Origin: Tolypeutes matacus
Taxonomy: Eukaryota; Chordata; Mammalia; Cingulata; Chlamyphoridae
Length of the DNA stretch: 64,000 nt
Reading direction: 5' to 3'
NCBI GenBank assembly: GCA_026826555.1
Contig: JAKSZT010053764.1
Coordinates: 37,801,520 to 37,865,519 of the forward strand
This document shows, piece by piece, positions 1 to 13,529 of the stretch (position 1 is its first letter; each line of letters opens with the position of its first letter). The notes under the pieces are model-generated. The model was not told the origin of the DNA, ran no database searches, and saw only the letters and a list, made by a program, of their open reading frames with translations. Both the position numbers and the translations under genes were made by a program.

Positions 1-769
1 CCTCTGAAGGATTAGTTCCTTTTGTTCCCATCTGGTACCATTCAATCTTCCTACTGATTCATCTTTTGGTGTGACATTTCTGATCCTCAAACTTTGTAAT
101 TTAGCTTTGCTGGCATCAAACCTCAATTAAGAAGGCTACTTGGAATGACTCTGGCTTCTTAGTATACTTTGACTTCCTGCTCTCCATTAATTGCCTCCTT
201 GAATTATTTTTTTAAATTATTACGAAAAATTTTAAACATATCAAAAGTAAGGAAATATGGGAATCCCCTATATTTTCGAAGTAACTTTTCTGTAATCTAA
301 AATTTCCTTAAAAATAAAGTTTAAAAAAATGGTAATCTACAGAGTGGTGTCAGCCACCTGGGGAAAAAAAAAAAAGTAGGGTAAGAATATAATGAACCCC
401 CATCACTCAGATTCAGAAGTTATCAAGAGTTTGTCATGGTTGCTTCATCTATGCCTTTAAAAAAGTTTTTTTTTTTAATTTTTAAATTATGTTTTTCATC
501 TATGCCTTTTTTCCTTTTGTTTTTACTTTGCTTAAATATTGTAAAGTAAATCTCAGATTTCATATCATTTTACCTATACATACTTCAAATAAGCATCTAT
601 ACAAAATATGGACATAACCAAATGTCATTATCACACCTAACAATATTAATACCTACCAGTCCACACTTAGACTTTCCCAAATGTCTCAAAAATGTCTTTT
701 ATACTTTTATAATTGATTTATTTCTATCCAGATCCAAACAATGCCAACAATATATATGATTGCTATGCC

Positions 770-964
770 TTTTTTTTTAAGAGGTACTGGGGGCTGGGGA
801 TTGAACCCAGGACCTTGTATGTGTGAAGCCGGCACTCAACCACTGAGCCACATCATTTGTTTGCTTGTTGTTTGTTTTTTCGCTTTTAGGAGGCACCAGG
901 GATTGATCCTGGGACCTCCCATGTGGGAAGCAGGCACTCAACTGCTTGAGCCGTATTTGCTCCC
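770..964 (-). repeat. dimeric tRNA-derived SINE
   Basis: Read on the minus strand, two tRNA-like units follow each other. Each has an A-box-like 'ggctcaa' or 'ggctca' and a B-box-like 'gggttcaat'/'ggatcaat' motif, separated by a linker rich in CAAA/AACA. The 3' end is a run of A (T8 on the plus strand at the left side). This linker type recurs at 2,084-2,290, 25,965-26,182 and 27,529-27,747. Confidence 0.75.
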
Positions 965-1415
965 TTCTTTTTCTAAAAAAACAAGTAATTGAACTAAATG
1001 CACTATAAATTCTCTTCTGGCTCTAAAGCTCTATAATTACTTGACTAACTTTAAAACACATACAATTACTATATTTTCAAGAATCGCAGACCCCACCAAT
1101 CATTCAACACCAATATTTTATGAACCACTAAGAAAAAAGTACAATGCCAATTAAGCCATGCTACATTGCTAAGCTGCCACTGATCCTAAGATTCATCCTG
1201 ATTTCAGAGCTGTTGCAATGTGAAACAAAAAGCATATTAGAATTTTTTAAAAATGGGTATTAGAATTGATGGAACACAGTGTAGTTAGCATTATTATTAT
1301 TATTGCTGAAGTGATTCTGGGAAGTCTTTAGCGAGAGGGCTTTGAAAGTAAGCACACACTGACCCTTCTGTCAGTCACAATCTCTGAGGATCTCACGAGA
1401 GTGCCAAACCGCCTC

Positions 1416-1828
1416 TGTTGGGATTGAACTGTGTTCCCCAAAAAGATATGTTGAAGTCTAACTCCCCAGTACATCAGAATGTGATCTTATTAGGAAACGG
1501 GTTGTTAAAGATGGAATTAAATGAGTTAAAATAAAATACACTACAGTAGGGTGGGTCCTTAATCCAACATGGCTGGTGTCCTTATAAGAACAGGAAATGT
1601 AGACACAGACAGAGACAGAGAGGAGAATGCTAGTGACTGCCAGCAAAACACCAGTAGCTAGAAGAGGCATGGAAGAGATTTTTCCCTACTGACTTCAAAG
1701 GAAACACGGCCCTGCTGACACCTTGATTTTGGACTTCTGACTGCCAGACTGTGAGACAATAAATTTCTATGGTTTAAAGCCACCCAGTTTGTGGTACTTT
1801 ATTATGGCAGCTCTAGGAAATTAAGACA
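1416..1828 (+). mobile_element. MaLR-type solo LTR (MLT1/MST-like)
   Basis: The sequence begins TGTTGGGATTGAACTGTG and ends in 'ttaagaca'. Inside it carries the familiar MaLR order: 'ttgaagtctaac', 'cagaatgtgatcttatt', 'gtgggtcc..taatccaa', 'gtgtccttataagaa', 'gagacaataaatttct' (polyadenylation region) and 'gccacccagtttgtggtac'. This is a non-coding relic with no internal region beside it. I could not see a convincing 5-bp target duplication. The subfamily name is from memory. Confidence 0.7.
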
Positions 1829-2083
1829 CTACCCTTGGTTCTAATGAGTAAGAAGAGGGGCTTTCTCTTTGTAAACTCAGGTACTCTTTATTTTAGAGCA
1901 ATGAGGAGGGTTATACCAGGCTACAAAAGCATGCTTGATTGGTGAGATCCATGGTGGATCTGAAAGAAAACTATCTACAAGAAAACTTGACCGATTCGAT
2001 TCGTTCATTATGTCTTTAGAGAAATAAAAATTAGCTATAGCTAAAATATAAAGTTTTTAATCAATGTTAAAAATGTACTTAGA
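1829..2083. other. KIF27: intron sequence without recognised element
   Basis: AT-rich KIF27 intron downstream of exon 9. I see no exon-like open frame with splice borders and no clear repeat. Confidence 0.4.
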
Positions 2084-2290
2084 GGGAGCGGATGTGGCTC
2101 AAGAGATTGAGTGTCCGCCTCCCACCAGGGTTTGGTTCCCGGTGCCTCCTGAAAAAATGAAAACAAATAACAAGCAAAACAAATGAAAAAAACAACTCAG
2201 GGAAGTTGATGTCGCTCAGTGGTTAAGCACTGGCTTCCCACATACGAGATCCTGGGTTCAATCCCCGGCACCTGGTACCTAAAAAAAAAA
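2084..2290 (+). repeat. dimeric tRNA-derived SINE
   Basis: Two tRNA-like heads in tandem. The first starts 'gggagcggatgtggctcaag' and ends in 'ggtgcctcctgaaaa'. A CAAA-rich linker follows, then 'gggaagttgatgtcgctcag' with 'gggttcaatccccggcacc' and an A10 tail. Confidence 0.8.
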
Positions 2291-2652
2291 GTACTAAGAA
2301 AATGAAAAATGAAACCTAATAATTTAAAATAAATACTTATTTAAAATGAGTTAGAAAAACATCTCATATATGTTCCTAAATGCCTAGTGGAATAATTTTC
2401 TTCAAAAATGGCAAAGAACATTAAGTAGTTCACATTGGTTAGAACAATTCTGACAAAATTCCCAATATAACAAAGTTCTTTTGATAAATAACTCCCTACA
2501 TATTAGCTCTAAAATGTACCATGTTACGCCAAATTCCAAGCTACAGCAGACAGTCCTGAGATTCAAAAACTAAAGTAAATGTTATAATATCAGAAGCCAT
2601 TTAAAAATTAGCTTTTCCTTATGATCTAAGTTGGTTCACAGGATACAATTAC

Positions 2653-2808
2653 CTGTTTTTATTAATTCTTTAATTAGATCTTCCTTCATCTTGATATTAA
2701 TTGTAAGTTCTCTCATTTTTTGTTTAGCTTCAGTAAGTATGAGTTCTGAAGTCTTTAAGTTTTGCAAATTCATCTCTTGACTTTCCTGGAGACATTCAAC
2801 CTTTACAT
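2653..2808 (-). CDS. KIF27: KIF27 coding exon, residues ~695-746 (stalk coiled coil)
   Basis: An internal exon of 156 nt bounded by the acceptor 'tttattttaaag' and the donor 'AACAG|gtaattg'. It enters and leaves in phase 1. The translation includes CLQESQEMNLQNLK, LTEAKQKMRELTINIKMKED and LIKELIKTG, a highly charged heptad-rich segment typical of the kinesin stalk and nearly identical to mammalian KIF27. It is the last exon visible. The next one, which in the family should continue with a similar coiled coil, is not found in the remaining 2.6 kb and must lie outside the window. Confidence 0.95.
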
Positions 2809-3139
2809 CTTTAAAATAAAAAAAGCAAAATTTGAGAAATAAAACTTTCTGCTTATAAAATATTCAACAGAAGTAGAGTTAGAAAAGCAGACACAGAAGC
2901 AATTTAGAGAAAGCTGAGGAAGGGAAAAAGAAAGAAAGGCAAGAGAGGAAAAATACATGGCAATTGGGACTTTGGTTTTCTAGCTTACATCAAGAGTTTT
3001 CATTTCCTTAAAAAAAAAAAAAAGAAGATATGCTTTAATCATATCCTATATGTTCTGATACACAGTTTTCATTGCCTTTAAATGTTCTGCAATTTGAGCT
3101 TTAATTTTACTTTAACTTATTGAGAAAAGGATAAAATCT

Positions 3140-3740
3140 CCATGTGGGTAGGGGGCCCGGCTTTTTCCTATTAATTTCTTGTTTTATTGCAATCAGAGAA
3201 CGCAGTCGACCCTGTGCTGCTCAGCGCATGGACCGGCCCTGTTTGTTACCATGATGCACCAAAATGTAAGTCGACTATGACACAGAGCACACTGGCTTTT
3301 TTGGTTCACAGTGAGACTTTCTCCATGAAGGAGGTGGTACACTGATTTTCATTCTGGCCTAAGTTTCTAACCTGGCCACAGTGCAGTAACAACAGTTCAA
3401 GGATGGCGGATGACTCCTTAAGTAGCCCTGACTTACACTATTTCTACATTTTGAAATTGATTTTAGTTTTATTTGTGATGTAACATGTAGTCAAATTTAT
3501 ATAGATATTACATGCATAGGCTCCTCCAAAGACGTTCTCCATTTGTGTAGTGCAGGACTTATTTGTCATAATAATTATATTCTCCATATCCTTATTGTTT
3601 GGTTTGACCACTCATGGGTCAATAGAGATTAGTTAAAATCTCCAACTATCCTACAGTCTTTGCCACATAATATTTTGATGCTGTTATTTAGTGTATAAAA
3701 ATTCTCATCAGTTGTGTATTAAGATATTATAAGCACCCAA
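3140..3740 (-). repeat. degraded L1 ORF2 fragment, antisense
   Basis: The plus strand reads like the complement of old L1 ORF2. 'tgttttattgcaatcagagaa' marks one end; 'aaaatctccaactat' and the 'gtgtataaaaattctcatcagtt' stretch mark the other. It lies in the intron between the exons at 2,653-2,808 and 4,158-4,264. Diverged, so the borders are approximate. Confidence 0.45.
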
Positions 3741-4157
3741 TGCCAAATACATATGATGTTATGAGTATTATAAAATGCATGGCAAAGGAGTAAAAAAATA
3801 AAGGCCAAATAAAGAAATGGTAGCCACATGTGCCAGCAGCAAAGCACACACTCATGCAAATAACTTAATATGTATTTTAAGGTATAAAGCATATCAACTC
3901 AGGTTTGAACATAAAATCCCTATTCTGAAGAATAAGCTTGTAATTCTACCCATAACTCATTGGTTCTAAAGGAAAAAAAATTATTAAGGAGTAAATAGAA
4001 AGACTGAAAAGTTAAGGTGGAACAGACAACATAAAGAAAGGAAATGCTTCCAACCAGGAAAGCATTCCTACCAAGTTCTAGTCTTGAATCATCGACAGAA
4101 GAAAAAAATAAGTATCTTATAAACATAGATCTAAAATGCTTGAGAAAGTCTCTGTAC

Positions 4158-4264
4158 CTTCATTCACCAAACCTGAGTTTATTGTTTGATCCTGAATATT
4201 ATTCAATTCAGCAAGAGAACAAGTGGAGCCTGGCTTCTGAATCCATGAGTGACTTCTACATCTT
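4158..4264 (-). CDS. KIF27: KIF27 coding exon, residues ~659-694
   Basis: A 107-nt exon with acceptor 'ttttttattttag' and donor 'AATGAAG|gtacag'. Phase 2 in, phase 1 out. With the split arginine codon restored it reads R-RCRSHSWIQKPGSTCSLAELN and continues NIQDQTINSGLVNE. The RCRS.SWIQKP core is conserved in KIF27; the acidic tail after it differs from the human protein that I recall, so this linker evolves quickly. The intron to the preceding exon is only 474 bp. Confidence 0.93.
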
Positions 4265-4738
4265 CTAAAATAAAAAAGTCCAAGATCAGAAGACTTGTTA
4301 ACTTTTTCTAATCTGCCCTCAAAGTAGTTTTCTCAAAAAGTGACGACAGTAATGTTAAAGAGTAATTAATTATATACAGTAAACAGGATTTTACTATTAT
4401 TCCTCCAAATACAAAGGTGTCCCCCATGTTGGACTCAGTGGAAAATTCATGTTTGTTGTTACTGAGGTAGCAGAAAAAGGAAATCCAAAAACATTCCCTC
4501 TGAAAATCAGAATCCAACAGTTATAAAAGCTCTGAAAGCAAAATTACTTTTCAACTATAAGACTGATGACTGAATTCAAACACTGGTTTCATATCACATT
4601 AATTGACAGTACATTTAGCAAAACTACCTACTCTTATATCAAAAGGAAAAGATGTGCCTTAATGAAAAAACCCACATCTGTATATATTTATTGCATCATA
4701 TAATATTTGCTTATTAAATCAGTCTATATTTATTATAC

Positions 4739-4905
4739 CTCATTCCAGATTTCTCTTGAACTTCTGAGTCTTCATCACTATTGTCAGAAAATTGGCAGTG
4801 GAGGACTTCATCTTGTTCTTCTATGTGACCTAATAGCAGCTCACTTCGTGTTCGAAATCCAGCAACCACTCGATCCAGAGAGTATATAGGAGGACTTGTG
4901 TAGAT
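4739..4905 (-). CDS. KIF27: KIF27 coding exon, residues ~604-658
   Basis: A 167-nt exon with acceptor 'tttgtttcttgcaag' and donor 'ATGAG|gtataa'. Phase 0 in, phase 2 out. The translation includes IYTSPPIYSLDRVVAGFRTR, SELLLGHIEEQDEVLHCQFS and DNSDEDSEVQEKSGM. The SPP.YSLDR motif and the acidic DNSDDE-like patch agree with KIF27. The patch sits between the motor/neck coiled coil and the long stalk and probably forms a flexible hinge (inference). Confidence 0.95.
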
Positions 4906-5209
4906 CTTGCAAGAAACAAAGTGATTTTTACAACTTCTATTTTTATACTATTACTCAAAATTCTTTTTAAGAGGTTATTAGATAGCTACTCTTAAAATAA
5001 CCGATCACTGAAATATGCCCCCCCCCACAAAAATGTAAAAATTTATTTCACAATATTACTGGCCTCGTGGACAAACACTTATTTCAGAATCTACATATTT
5101 CTTCCTCTTCTGGAAAGCTCTTCTATCTTCATTTATAGCTTCATGAGAAACAGTTTTCAAAAATGAAACCAAAGAGAGGCATGAGTGAAAACCTAATAGC
5201 TTTTTTTTA

Positions 5210-6545
5210 AAAAATCATTTTTATTTGAAAGAAGCTGTAGATTACATAAATGTTGCATCAAAAAATATAGGAGATATGTTACTAGGATAAAAATTTTAAA
5301 ATTAAAAAAAAAAAACAAAAAACACAGCACTGTACAACACAACCAGTGAACCCTATTGTAAACAATGGACTATAGTTAATTGTACAATTATAAAAATGTT
5401 CTTTCACGAATTGTAACAAATGTACCACACTAATGCAAGGTTTTAATAAGGTGGTAGATGAAAAAAAAAAAGAAAATATAGGGGGATTCCCATATACCTC
5501 TGCCCTCCCACACTTTTCCCCATTAACAACATCCTTTGTTAGTGTGGTACATTTATTACAATTAATGAAAACATATTGAAGCACTGCCACTAACCATGGT
5601 CTATAGTTTACATTATAGTTTACAATTTGCACCATGCAATTTTATAAGTTTTGACAGAATGTATAATGGCCTGTATCTGTCATTGCTATGTCATGCAGGA
5701 CAATTCCAAAGTCCCAAAAATGCCCCACGTTGCACCAATTCTTCCTTCTCCCTCCTCTCAGAACCTCTTGTGGCCACTGCCTTTATATAGGTGTTACAAG
5801 TTCTTCCATTGCTAGAATAATAGTAAGTCTACTTTAGTCCATAGTTGCATTCCCCCCTTACGTTTGTTCATTCCTCAATTGTGAGGATTTGGGGATGGTG
5901 ATGCCCACTCTGTTTCTGATTGAGATGGAGCTTAGATCCCTTGGGGCAGATGGATGGAACTGTCTTGCTTGCCATTGTAGATACTCTCTGGTTTGGGGTT
6001 GGGCGTTGGCCATCATCATCATCCTTTTGTTAGTTGTCCTGGGTGAGTCCAATGAACTGGAAAGTAGGTGTTGCAACTCTGCTGAGATTCAGGGCTCAAC
6101 TGGCATATGAACAGACCAAAGATTTAAGTCTCTGGGACATACATTTAACGAATATAGTGCTAAATATAGGTTCAAATAAAAAGGGCAGAAGAGCCATGTG
6201 TAGGGAAATTATTATGAGTCTCTTACATCAGGGAACATATATTCCAAGGTAAGGTCCACTGACAGGGTGCTGAGTTCCTGAGATTGTCTGCCCTACCTAC
6301 AGTGTCTAGATGTTTCTAGAGCCCTCAGGAGTCCCCTTGCTTGAGGCATTGTTTACTGTGGCAGTCAATGAGATCTCCTGAGATGTGCCTAAGTGTAACC
6401 TCCTGAATGACCTCCTAACTCACTTTTAAATCTCTTAGCCATAAAAACTCCATTGTATTTAATATTTCCCCCTTTTGGTCAAGGTCTTTCCCCAAATGCA
6501 TTGCTAGTTGGTGCTTGGTATTAATCCCTCGGTGCCAGGGAATTT
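5210..6545 (-). repeat. lineage-specific retroposon/L1 3' region, antisense, with nested sense insertion
   Basis: Read on the minus strand this is a ~1.1-kb element ending in 'gtaacctaaagcttcttt'-like sequence plus A-rich tail. A second, sense copy of its 3' half lies at 37,225-37,750. Shared landmarks are 'ggaagaacttttatc'/'ggaagaacttgtaac', 'gtggccac(c/a)agaggttctgag', 'ggaattgtcctgcatgaca' and 'caaatgtaccacactaa'. The 5' limit near 6,545 is uncertain. The element is interrupted at 5,277-5,470 by a separate L1 3' end in the opposite direction (listed separately). No intact reading frame. Confidence 0.65.
5277..5470 (+). mobile_element. 5'-truncated L1 3' end nested in the antisense element
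   Basis: It begins 'gttactaggataaaaatttt' and carries 'gtacaacacaaccagtgaac', 'aatggactatagttaatt', 'gtaacaaatgtaccacac' and a terminal A run. The flanks repeat 'aaatatagg' (around 5,262-5,271 and 5,474-5,483), consistent with a target-site duplication. The same 3' end closes the L1 at 21,985-22,925. Confidence 0.65.
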
Positions 6546-8500
<1,955 letters not shown>

Positions 8501-8847
8501 TGATGTGCTTTTTCTTTTTAAACAACTTTTTATTTTGAAATAATTTAAACTTAGAGGATAGTGGTAAAAATAATACAAAATCCATGAAAAGAACTCCAAA
8601 GTACTCCCCATTCACCACTGAAATATCCAGATCTACCACCTTTTAACATTTTGCCACATTGGCTGAATAATTCTAACCATCTATTTATCTATCATCTATT
8701 TTCTAAATATTCAAGAGTTGGCTGTATACATCATGCTTCTCGAACATTTACTATTTCCATGTGCATTTCTGAAGAACAAGGATATTTACTTATTTAACTA
8801 ACCACTTTAAGTTCAAGAAATTTGACACTGATATAAAGTTTACAGTC

Positions 8848-9465
8848 TGTAGCAGTTTGATGTTATTTATGAATTTCAAAAGAGATATTTGATTATGTTT
8901 GTAAACTGGTCTGTTCCTCTGGGCATGATACTCTTTGATTGTATTAGATTCAGCTGAGATGTCTTTGATTAACTTATGTTAAGATTAGGGCTTTGATTCT
9001 TTGCGGTATGCAGGGTTGAGTCCCCACCTCTTACAGAGAAGTAGATACACAGAGAAGAACACAGAGGAATAGCGATGGCTCATTAGAGACAGTTTATTAG
9101 ACATGGCAAAGGCCCCAGGAAGAGAGATGAGTCTGATAGTCTACAGCTGACCTTGTGAAGAGACCAAAGCAGCTGAGTCCAGAAAGAAATGAGCCCTGGG
9201 GAGAGAGACAAGCCTTATGCCAGCCTACAGCTGAGATCGGAAGAAGTTGGGATCACGGAGCCTTAAGAGGAAGGAAGGCCGAACCCTCACAGGCATCACC
9301 TGCTATCTTGCTTCAACACATGGCCAATGACTTTGGGTGAAAAAGTACCTCTTATGGTACTTTGAGCTGGACTCTTTAGGGCCTTGTGACTGAAAGCTAC
9401 TACCCCAAATAAATACCCTTTATAAAAGCAAACAGATTTCTGGTACTTTGCATCAGCACAATACA
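8848..9465 (+). mobile_element. solo LTR (MaLR/ERVL-like), with 5-bp duplication
   Basis: A 618-bp element beginning TGTAGCAGTTTGATG and ending in 'cacaataca', i.e. TG...CA. It is flanked by the 5-bp direct repeat 'cagtc' (8,843-8,847 and 9,466-9,470), inside an older L1. It contains 'ccccaaataaatacc' as a polyadenylation region and 'tctggtactttgcatcagca' near the end. Two relatives in the same orientation are at 53,679-54,329 and 54,824-55,417. There is no internal region, so this is a recombined solo LTR. Confidence 0.8.
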
Positions 9466-9916
9466 CAGTCTATATTCCAATTTTTTTCATATGTCTCAAT
9501 ATTGTCTTTTGGGGCCTTTTTCCCTCCATTATTAGATCCAGTCCAGGATCATGTATTGCATTTAATTGCCGTTGTCTCTTTGGTCTCTCTCTCTCCCTTT
9601 TTTAAATTGTGGAAATGTATATACAACATAAACTTTTCCACCTCACAAGAATATAATTCCGTAGGATTAATCACATTCACAATGTTGTGCTACTTTTTCA
9701 CCACCATCCATTAACAGCACTTTCCCATCACCCCAAATAGAAACCCTATACCCATTTTGCATTAACACCCTATTCCTCTTCTTCCCTGCCCCTGGTAACC
9801 TGTACTATGTTTTCTGTCTTTATGAATTTCCATATTCTAGTTATTTCACATAAGTGAAATCATACATTATCGGTTCCTTTGTGTCTGACTTATTTCACTC
9901 AAGATGATGTCCTCAA

Positions 9917-10148
9917 ATGGAAATAGATTAGCAGGAAAAAGGATAGAGACACTGATAGGTGACTACTAAGAGGTAGGGTTTTTTGTTTTTGTTTTGTTTT
10001 GTTCTGTTTTTGGAGTAATGAAAATGCTCTAATATTGACTGAAGTGATGAATGTACAACTCTGTGATTATACCAAATGCCACTGACCGTATACTCTAGAT
10101 GGAATGTATGGTTTATGAATATATTTCAGCAAAATTGATTGGAAAAAA
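9917..10148 (+). mobile_element. 5'-truncated L1 3' end with target duplication
   Basis: A 232-bp insert ends in 'aaaattgattggaaaaaa' and contains 'ggagtaatgaaaatgctcta', 'tgaatgtacaactctgtgat' and 'tataccaaatgcc'. It is flanked by the 11-bp repeat 'gatgtcctcaa' (9,906-9,916 and 10,149-10,159). The same 3' end occurs at 17,894-18,035. Confidence 0.75.
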
Positions 10149-10267
10149 GATGTCCTCAAGGTTCATCCATGTAGTAGCATGTGTCAGAACTCATTCCTTT
10201 TTAAACCTGAATAATATTCCATTGTATGTATATACCATATTTCATTTATATATTCATCAATTAATGT

Positions 10268-10545
10268 AATTTGTTTTTTTTAAAGTTTGTTGACCATTTT
10301 TTTTTAATGAGAGAAGTTGTGGGTTTACAGAAAAATCATGCATAAAATACAGGATTCCCATATAACACCCTATTATTAACATCTTACATTGGTGTACCAT
10401 TTGTTACAATTGGTAAAATCACATTTTAATAATTATACTATTAACTACAGTCCATGGTTTAACTTAGGGTTCACTGTTCGTGTTGTGCAGTTCCATGGAT
10501 TTTTTAAAAATTTTATTCTAGTAACATATAACGGCCTAAAATTTC
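10268..10545 (-). repeat. L1 3' end, antisense
   Basis: The complement of the L1 tail seen at 22,690-22,925. The plus strand reads 'gttgtgggtttacagaaaaatcatg', 'cccatataacacccta', 'gtaccatttgttacaatt', 'actacagtccatgg' and 'gggttcactg', starting after a T run that represents the poly-A tail. A further degraded L1 piece continues to about 10,640. Confidence 0.7.
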
Positions 10546-11499
10546 CCCTTTGAACTATATTCCAATATATAGTTCTGTGTTATTAATTACATTCACAATA
10601 TTGTGCTACCACCACAACCATCCATTACCAAAACTGTATTTACTTTTCAAATACTTTTTACAAAGAAAACTAAACAACCCAGCTTAATAATGAATACCAA
10701 ATAAGGTCTGCCACAATTAGTAATATGTAGTAAATTAATTATTTAATGGCCATTTCACCCAACATCATGGTTTCTTTGTCTCTGCCATCAGTCCCTTTCC
10801 AGAGTCAGAAAGCCTTCTACACTCTGGCCTCTTCCTACTTAAGTGTTGGCTCCTACTTCCTCTCAATTGCTTCCCTAGAGCTCACCACTGGGGATATTTC
10901 AGCATTTTCAACCATACCTCAGACACTACTGACCACAATACAAGTACTCAGATAAGCTGAATTAATAAATCAGAAAACTGAGACGTATCCCTCTAGAAGC
11001 CAAGTTTTTTATTCTAACCATTTTTTCCTAGAATTACATAGCCACAAGCCTGGAAAAAACCTTAAAAGTTACCTAGTTCACCCATTCATCCCAGGCTTGA
11101 CTCTCCTCTGCAATAATCCTTTCAAATTATCATCTCACCTGCACTTAAAAACACTTACTGCCTCCCCCCTCACCAGCCCAGGGGTCTCCGTAATCCTTGA
11201 CAGTTCTCGCTAATCCTTTATGTTTTCTTAGCACTTCCTCTCCTTGGTCCTAATCCCGGAGGCAAAGTCTAACAATAATGAGAAGCCTTCAAATATTTGA
11301 AAAGTCATCATGTCCCTTCTGAATCAAGATAAATCCAGAGTTACTTTAGATTTTTCCCATGTTTTTTCAGTCAGCTTGGTAGCACTCTGAAAATAATCTA
11401 CTTTGACTTAAAGTGTGATACCCAGACTTGAACATAATATTCTAACTCACCATACAATAAGAAAATCTTCTCTCACTAATGGTGTATTTGGTTTTTGTT

Positions 11500-11605
11500 T
11501 TTTCATTTTTCTTGTTTTTTATTATTGTGGTAAAATATACAAAACAAAAATCATTTTTAACCATTTTAAGTGCACAATTCTGTGACATTAAGATGTATCT
11601 GATTT
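11500..11605 (-). repeat. short L1 3' end fragment, antisense
   Basis: 'ttattattgtggtaaaatatac', 'accattttaagtgcacaattc' and 'gtgacatta' match the complement of an old L1 3' terminus, as also at 52,530-53,110. The surrounding 10,640-12,000 shows no gene and no other named element. Confidence 0.55.
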
Positions 11606-12134
11606 TAGTTCATCAGGTATGTTAACTCATTTACCATAGATCTTGGCTTTCACATATTTAACTTTGTAGTTCCAATTATTTGAGGAGTTATCCAAAGGTT
11701 CATGACATGTAATTTGCAATTTTGCTACTGTGAAGTTAGTACATTCAGCAGGAATGAATTGCATGAAGTTGGAATGTTCTGCAGGAAATGAGTTGTTTAG
11801 TGAGTGAAAGAGCCTGGTCAACAGCTCAGCAGACACATCTTACACAGATCCGTTGTTCAGTGAAGTGATTTTAGAAAAATTAAAGTACAAACAAAAAGCA
11901 CCCATTACTTTGTGAGGAAAAAAACAGCTTTTGTACGAGCAATAAATTCTCAGTGAGGAGAGGATGAAAGTGGCACTAAGAAGAATCTGATACACATTCA
12001 TTCATTCATTCAACAAGAAGCTATTGCAGATCTACTATTTGCCAGGTACAAGGATAAGAGATGGTCGATGCAGTAGTGACCAAGCAGATGCAACCTCTAC
12101 CCTTGGAAAATCCACTGGCATGGGGTTGCCACAG

Positions 12135-12200
12135 CTTAAACGGAGATGCGAAAACTCAGACTCAGGGAGGATGAACAACTTGCTCAAGCCTCTTCACCCA
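12135..12200 (+). repeat. MIR fragment (weak)
   Basis: 'gcgaaaactcagactcaggg' followed by 'gatgaacaacttgctcaag' resembles the MIR core ('gaaactgaggctcagagagg...aacttgcccaag'). Short and diverged. Confidence 0.4.
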
Positions 12201-12239
12201 AGTCAGATTTTATTTTTCTACTATCTCTACAGATTCCTT

Positions 12240-12725
12240 TCAAGGCTGCATGGTAAAGAAACAAACATTAGGTTATTTATCCGTTCTCCTGTTGACAATA
12301 CCTGGTCTGTTGCCAGTTTGGGGCTATTCTGAATGAAGCTTCTAAGTTTTTCTTCCTGTGAGCATATTCTCATGGGTAAATATTTAAGAGTAGAACTGCT
12401 GGGTCATAGGCAAGGGTTCTATTTCATTTTAAAAGAAACTGCCAGACCTCCTTTTCCTGATGTGATTGTACTGTTTTATACTTCCATCCAACAAGGTCTG
12501 AGAGTTCTGGTTGCTCCATAACCTCACCAACATTTGGTATTTTCAGTCTTTTAATTTCAGCAATTCTAATGGGTGTGTTGTACTATATATCACTATGTTT
12601 TTACTTTGCATCTCCCTGTTGACTTAATAATGTTGGACACTTTTTCATGTGTTTATTGGTCATTCACATATCTTTCTGAAGACTCTATTCAAAATCTTTT
12701 GCCGAATAAAAGAAAATTGGTTTGT
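12240..12725 (-). repeat. L1 ORF2 3' part, antisense
   Basis: Plus-strand landmarks are 'gtagaactgctgggtcata', 'cctcaccaacatttggtat', 'aattctaatgggtgtg', 'ttgcatctccctg' and 'gacactttttcatgtg'. All are complements of the L1 ORF2/3'UTR boundary. Reading frames are broken. Confidence 0.7.
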
Positions 12726-13529
12726 CTTAAAACAAAACAAAACAACTCAGTGAAAACTGAAGAGGCTATTAACCTATAGTGAGGGGTTATGCACAGAAAA
12801 TTCATGACTCAACAAAAAAGTAATTCAGGAAAAAACTAAAAGATTTTACAAATATTTCCACCTTTACAAATTTGGAGATTCCTGAGCTTTTCAGATATAG
12901 CCCTTAAGAACATTTTGGCTGGTTTTCTTAGTACACACTTATGCCAAGGGTAGAAAGTGATATTTTTAAAAATCTATAGCACTGCTTCCTTTTCATAATA
13001 CCATATTTCATAAAATCTAAAATGCCATTATATGTAAAACATACCATTATTTATATACCATCAAGAAAGAAAAAAAAAAGCAGTCAAACTCTGACATATC
13101 ATCAACTGTAAAACATACCCCACCATTAAAGATGATAAAATGTATGAGTCTTACCAATCAATGCAATATGATAGATTTTCATCAGTATTTTTGGTATTAT
13201 AGTAAACCTAAGCAATGATTGGGACTATCTTTGCAGTTTTTTTCTTTCCAAAGTGACTTTTAATATGCATACTATTGGCTCTTGGCTTTAATTATATCTT
13301 ATTTAGTAGTTTTTTGAAAGTTTAAATCAAGATTAAATTTTGCATTTCTTCAGGGGGCTTTTGGTATTTATTGAGACAAATGTTATTTTTTCTATTTTCT
13401 CATTAATTGGTATAATTGGACAGCTTTTCTTTTATTTACCTGTATAGTATTTAGTCATAATGGACAATTTATTTAGGATTTCTGCATAAATGGATATGGC
13501 CTATAATTCCATTTTGGTGTCAATCTTTT

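Larger units (their letters stand above)
8505..10260 (-). repeat. old L1 3' end, antisense, split by an LTR and a younger L1
   Basis: The plus strand carries the complement of an old L1 3' end: 'tttttattttgaaataattt', 'ttaacattttgccacatt', then after the LTR 'catatgtctcaatattgtc', 'gttgtgctac', 'cacataagtgaaatcata', 'gatgtcctcaaggttcatcc' and 'aataatattccattgtatgt'. Two later insertions split it: an LTR at 8,848-9,465 and an L1 tail at 9,917-10,148. Confidence 0.7.

Noticed and set aside
1..2650. The next KIF27 exon left of 2,653
   Set aside because: I looked on the minus strand for the following coiled-coil segment and found only an LTR, SINEs and plain intron; it should lie outside the window.
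5858..6076. Frames on the minus strand of the retroposon at 5,210-6,545 (Met-rich start, 72 codons)
   Set aside because: The sense copy at 37,225-37,415 does not keep the frame; taken as non-coding 3' region.
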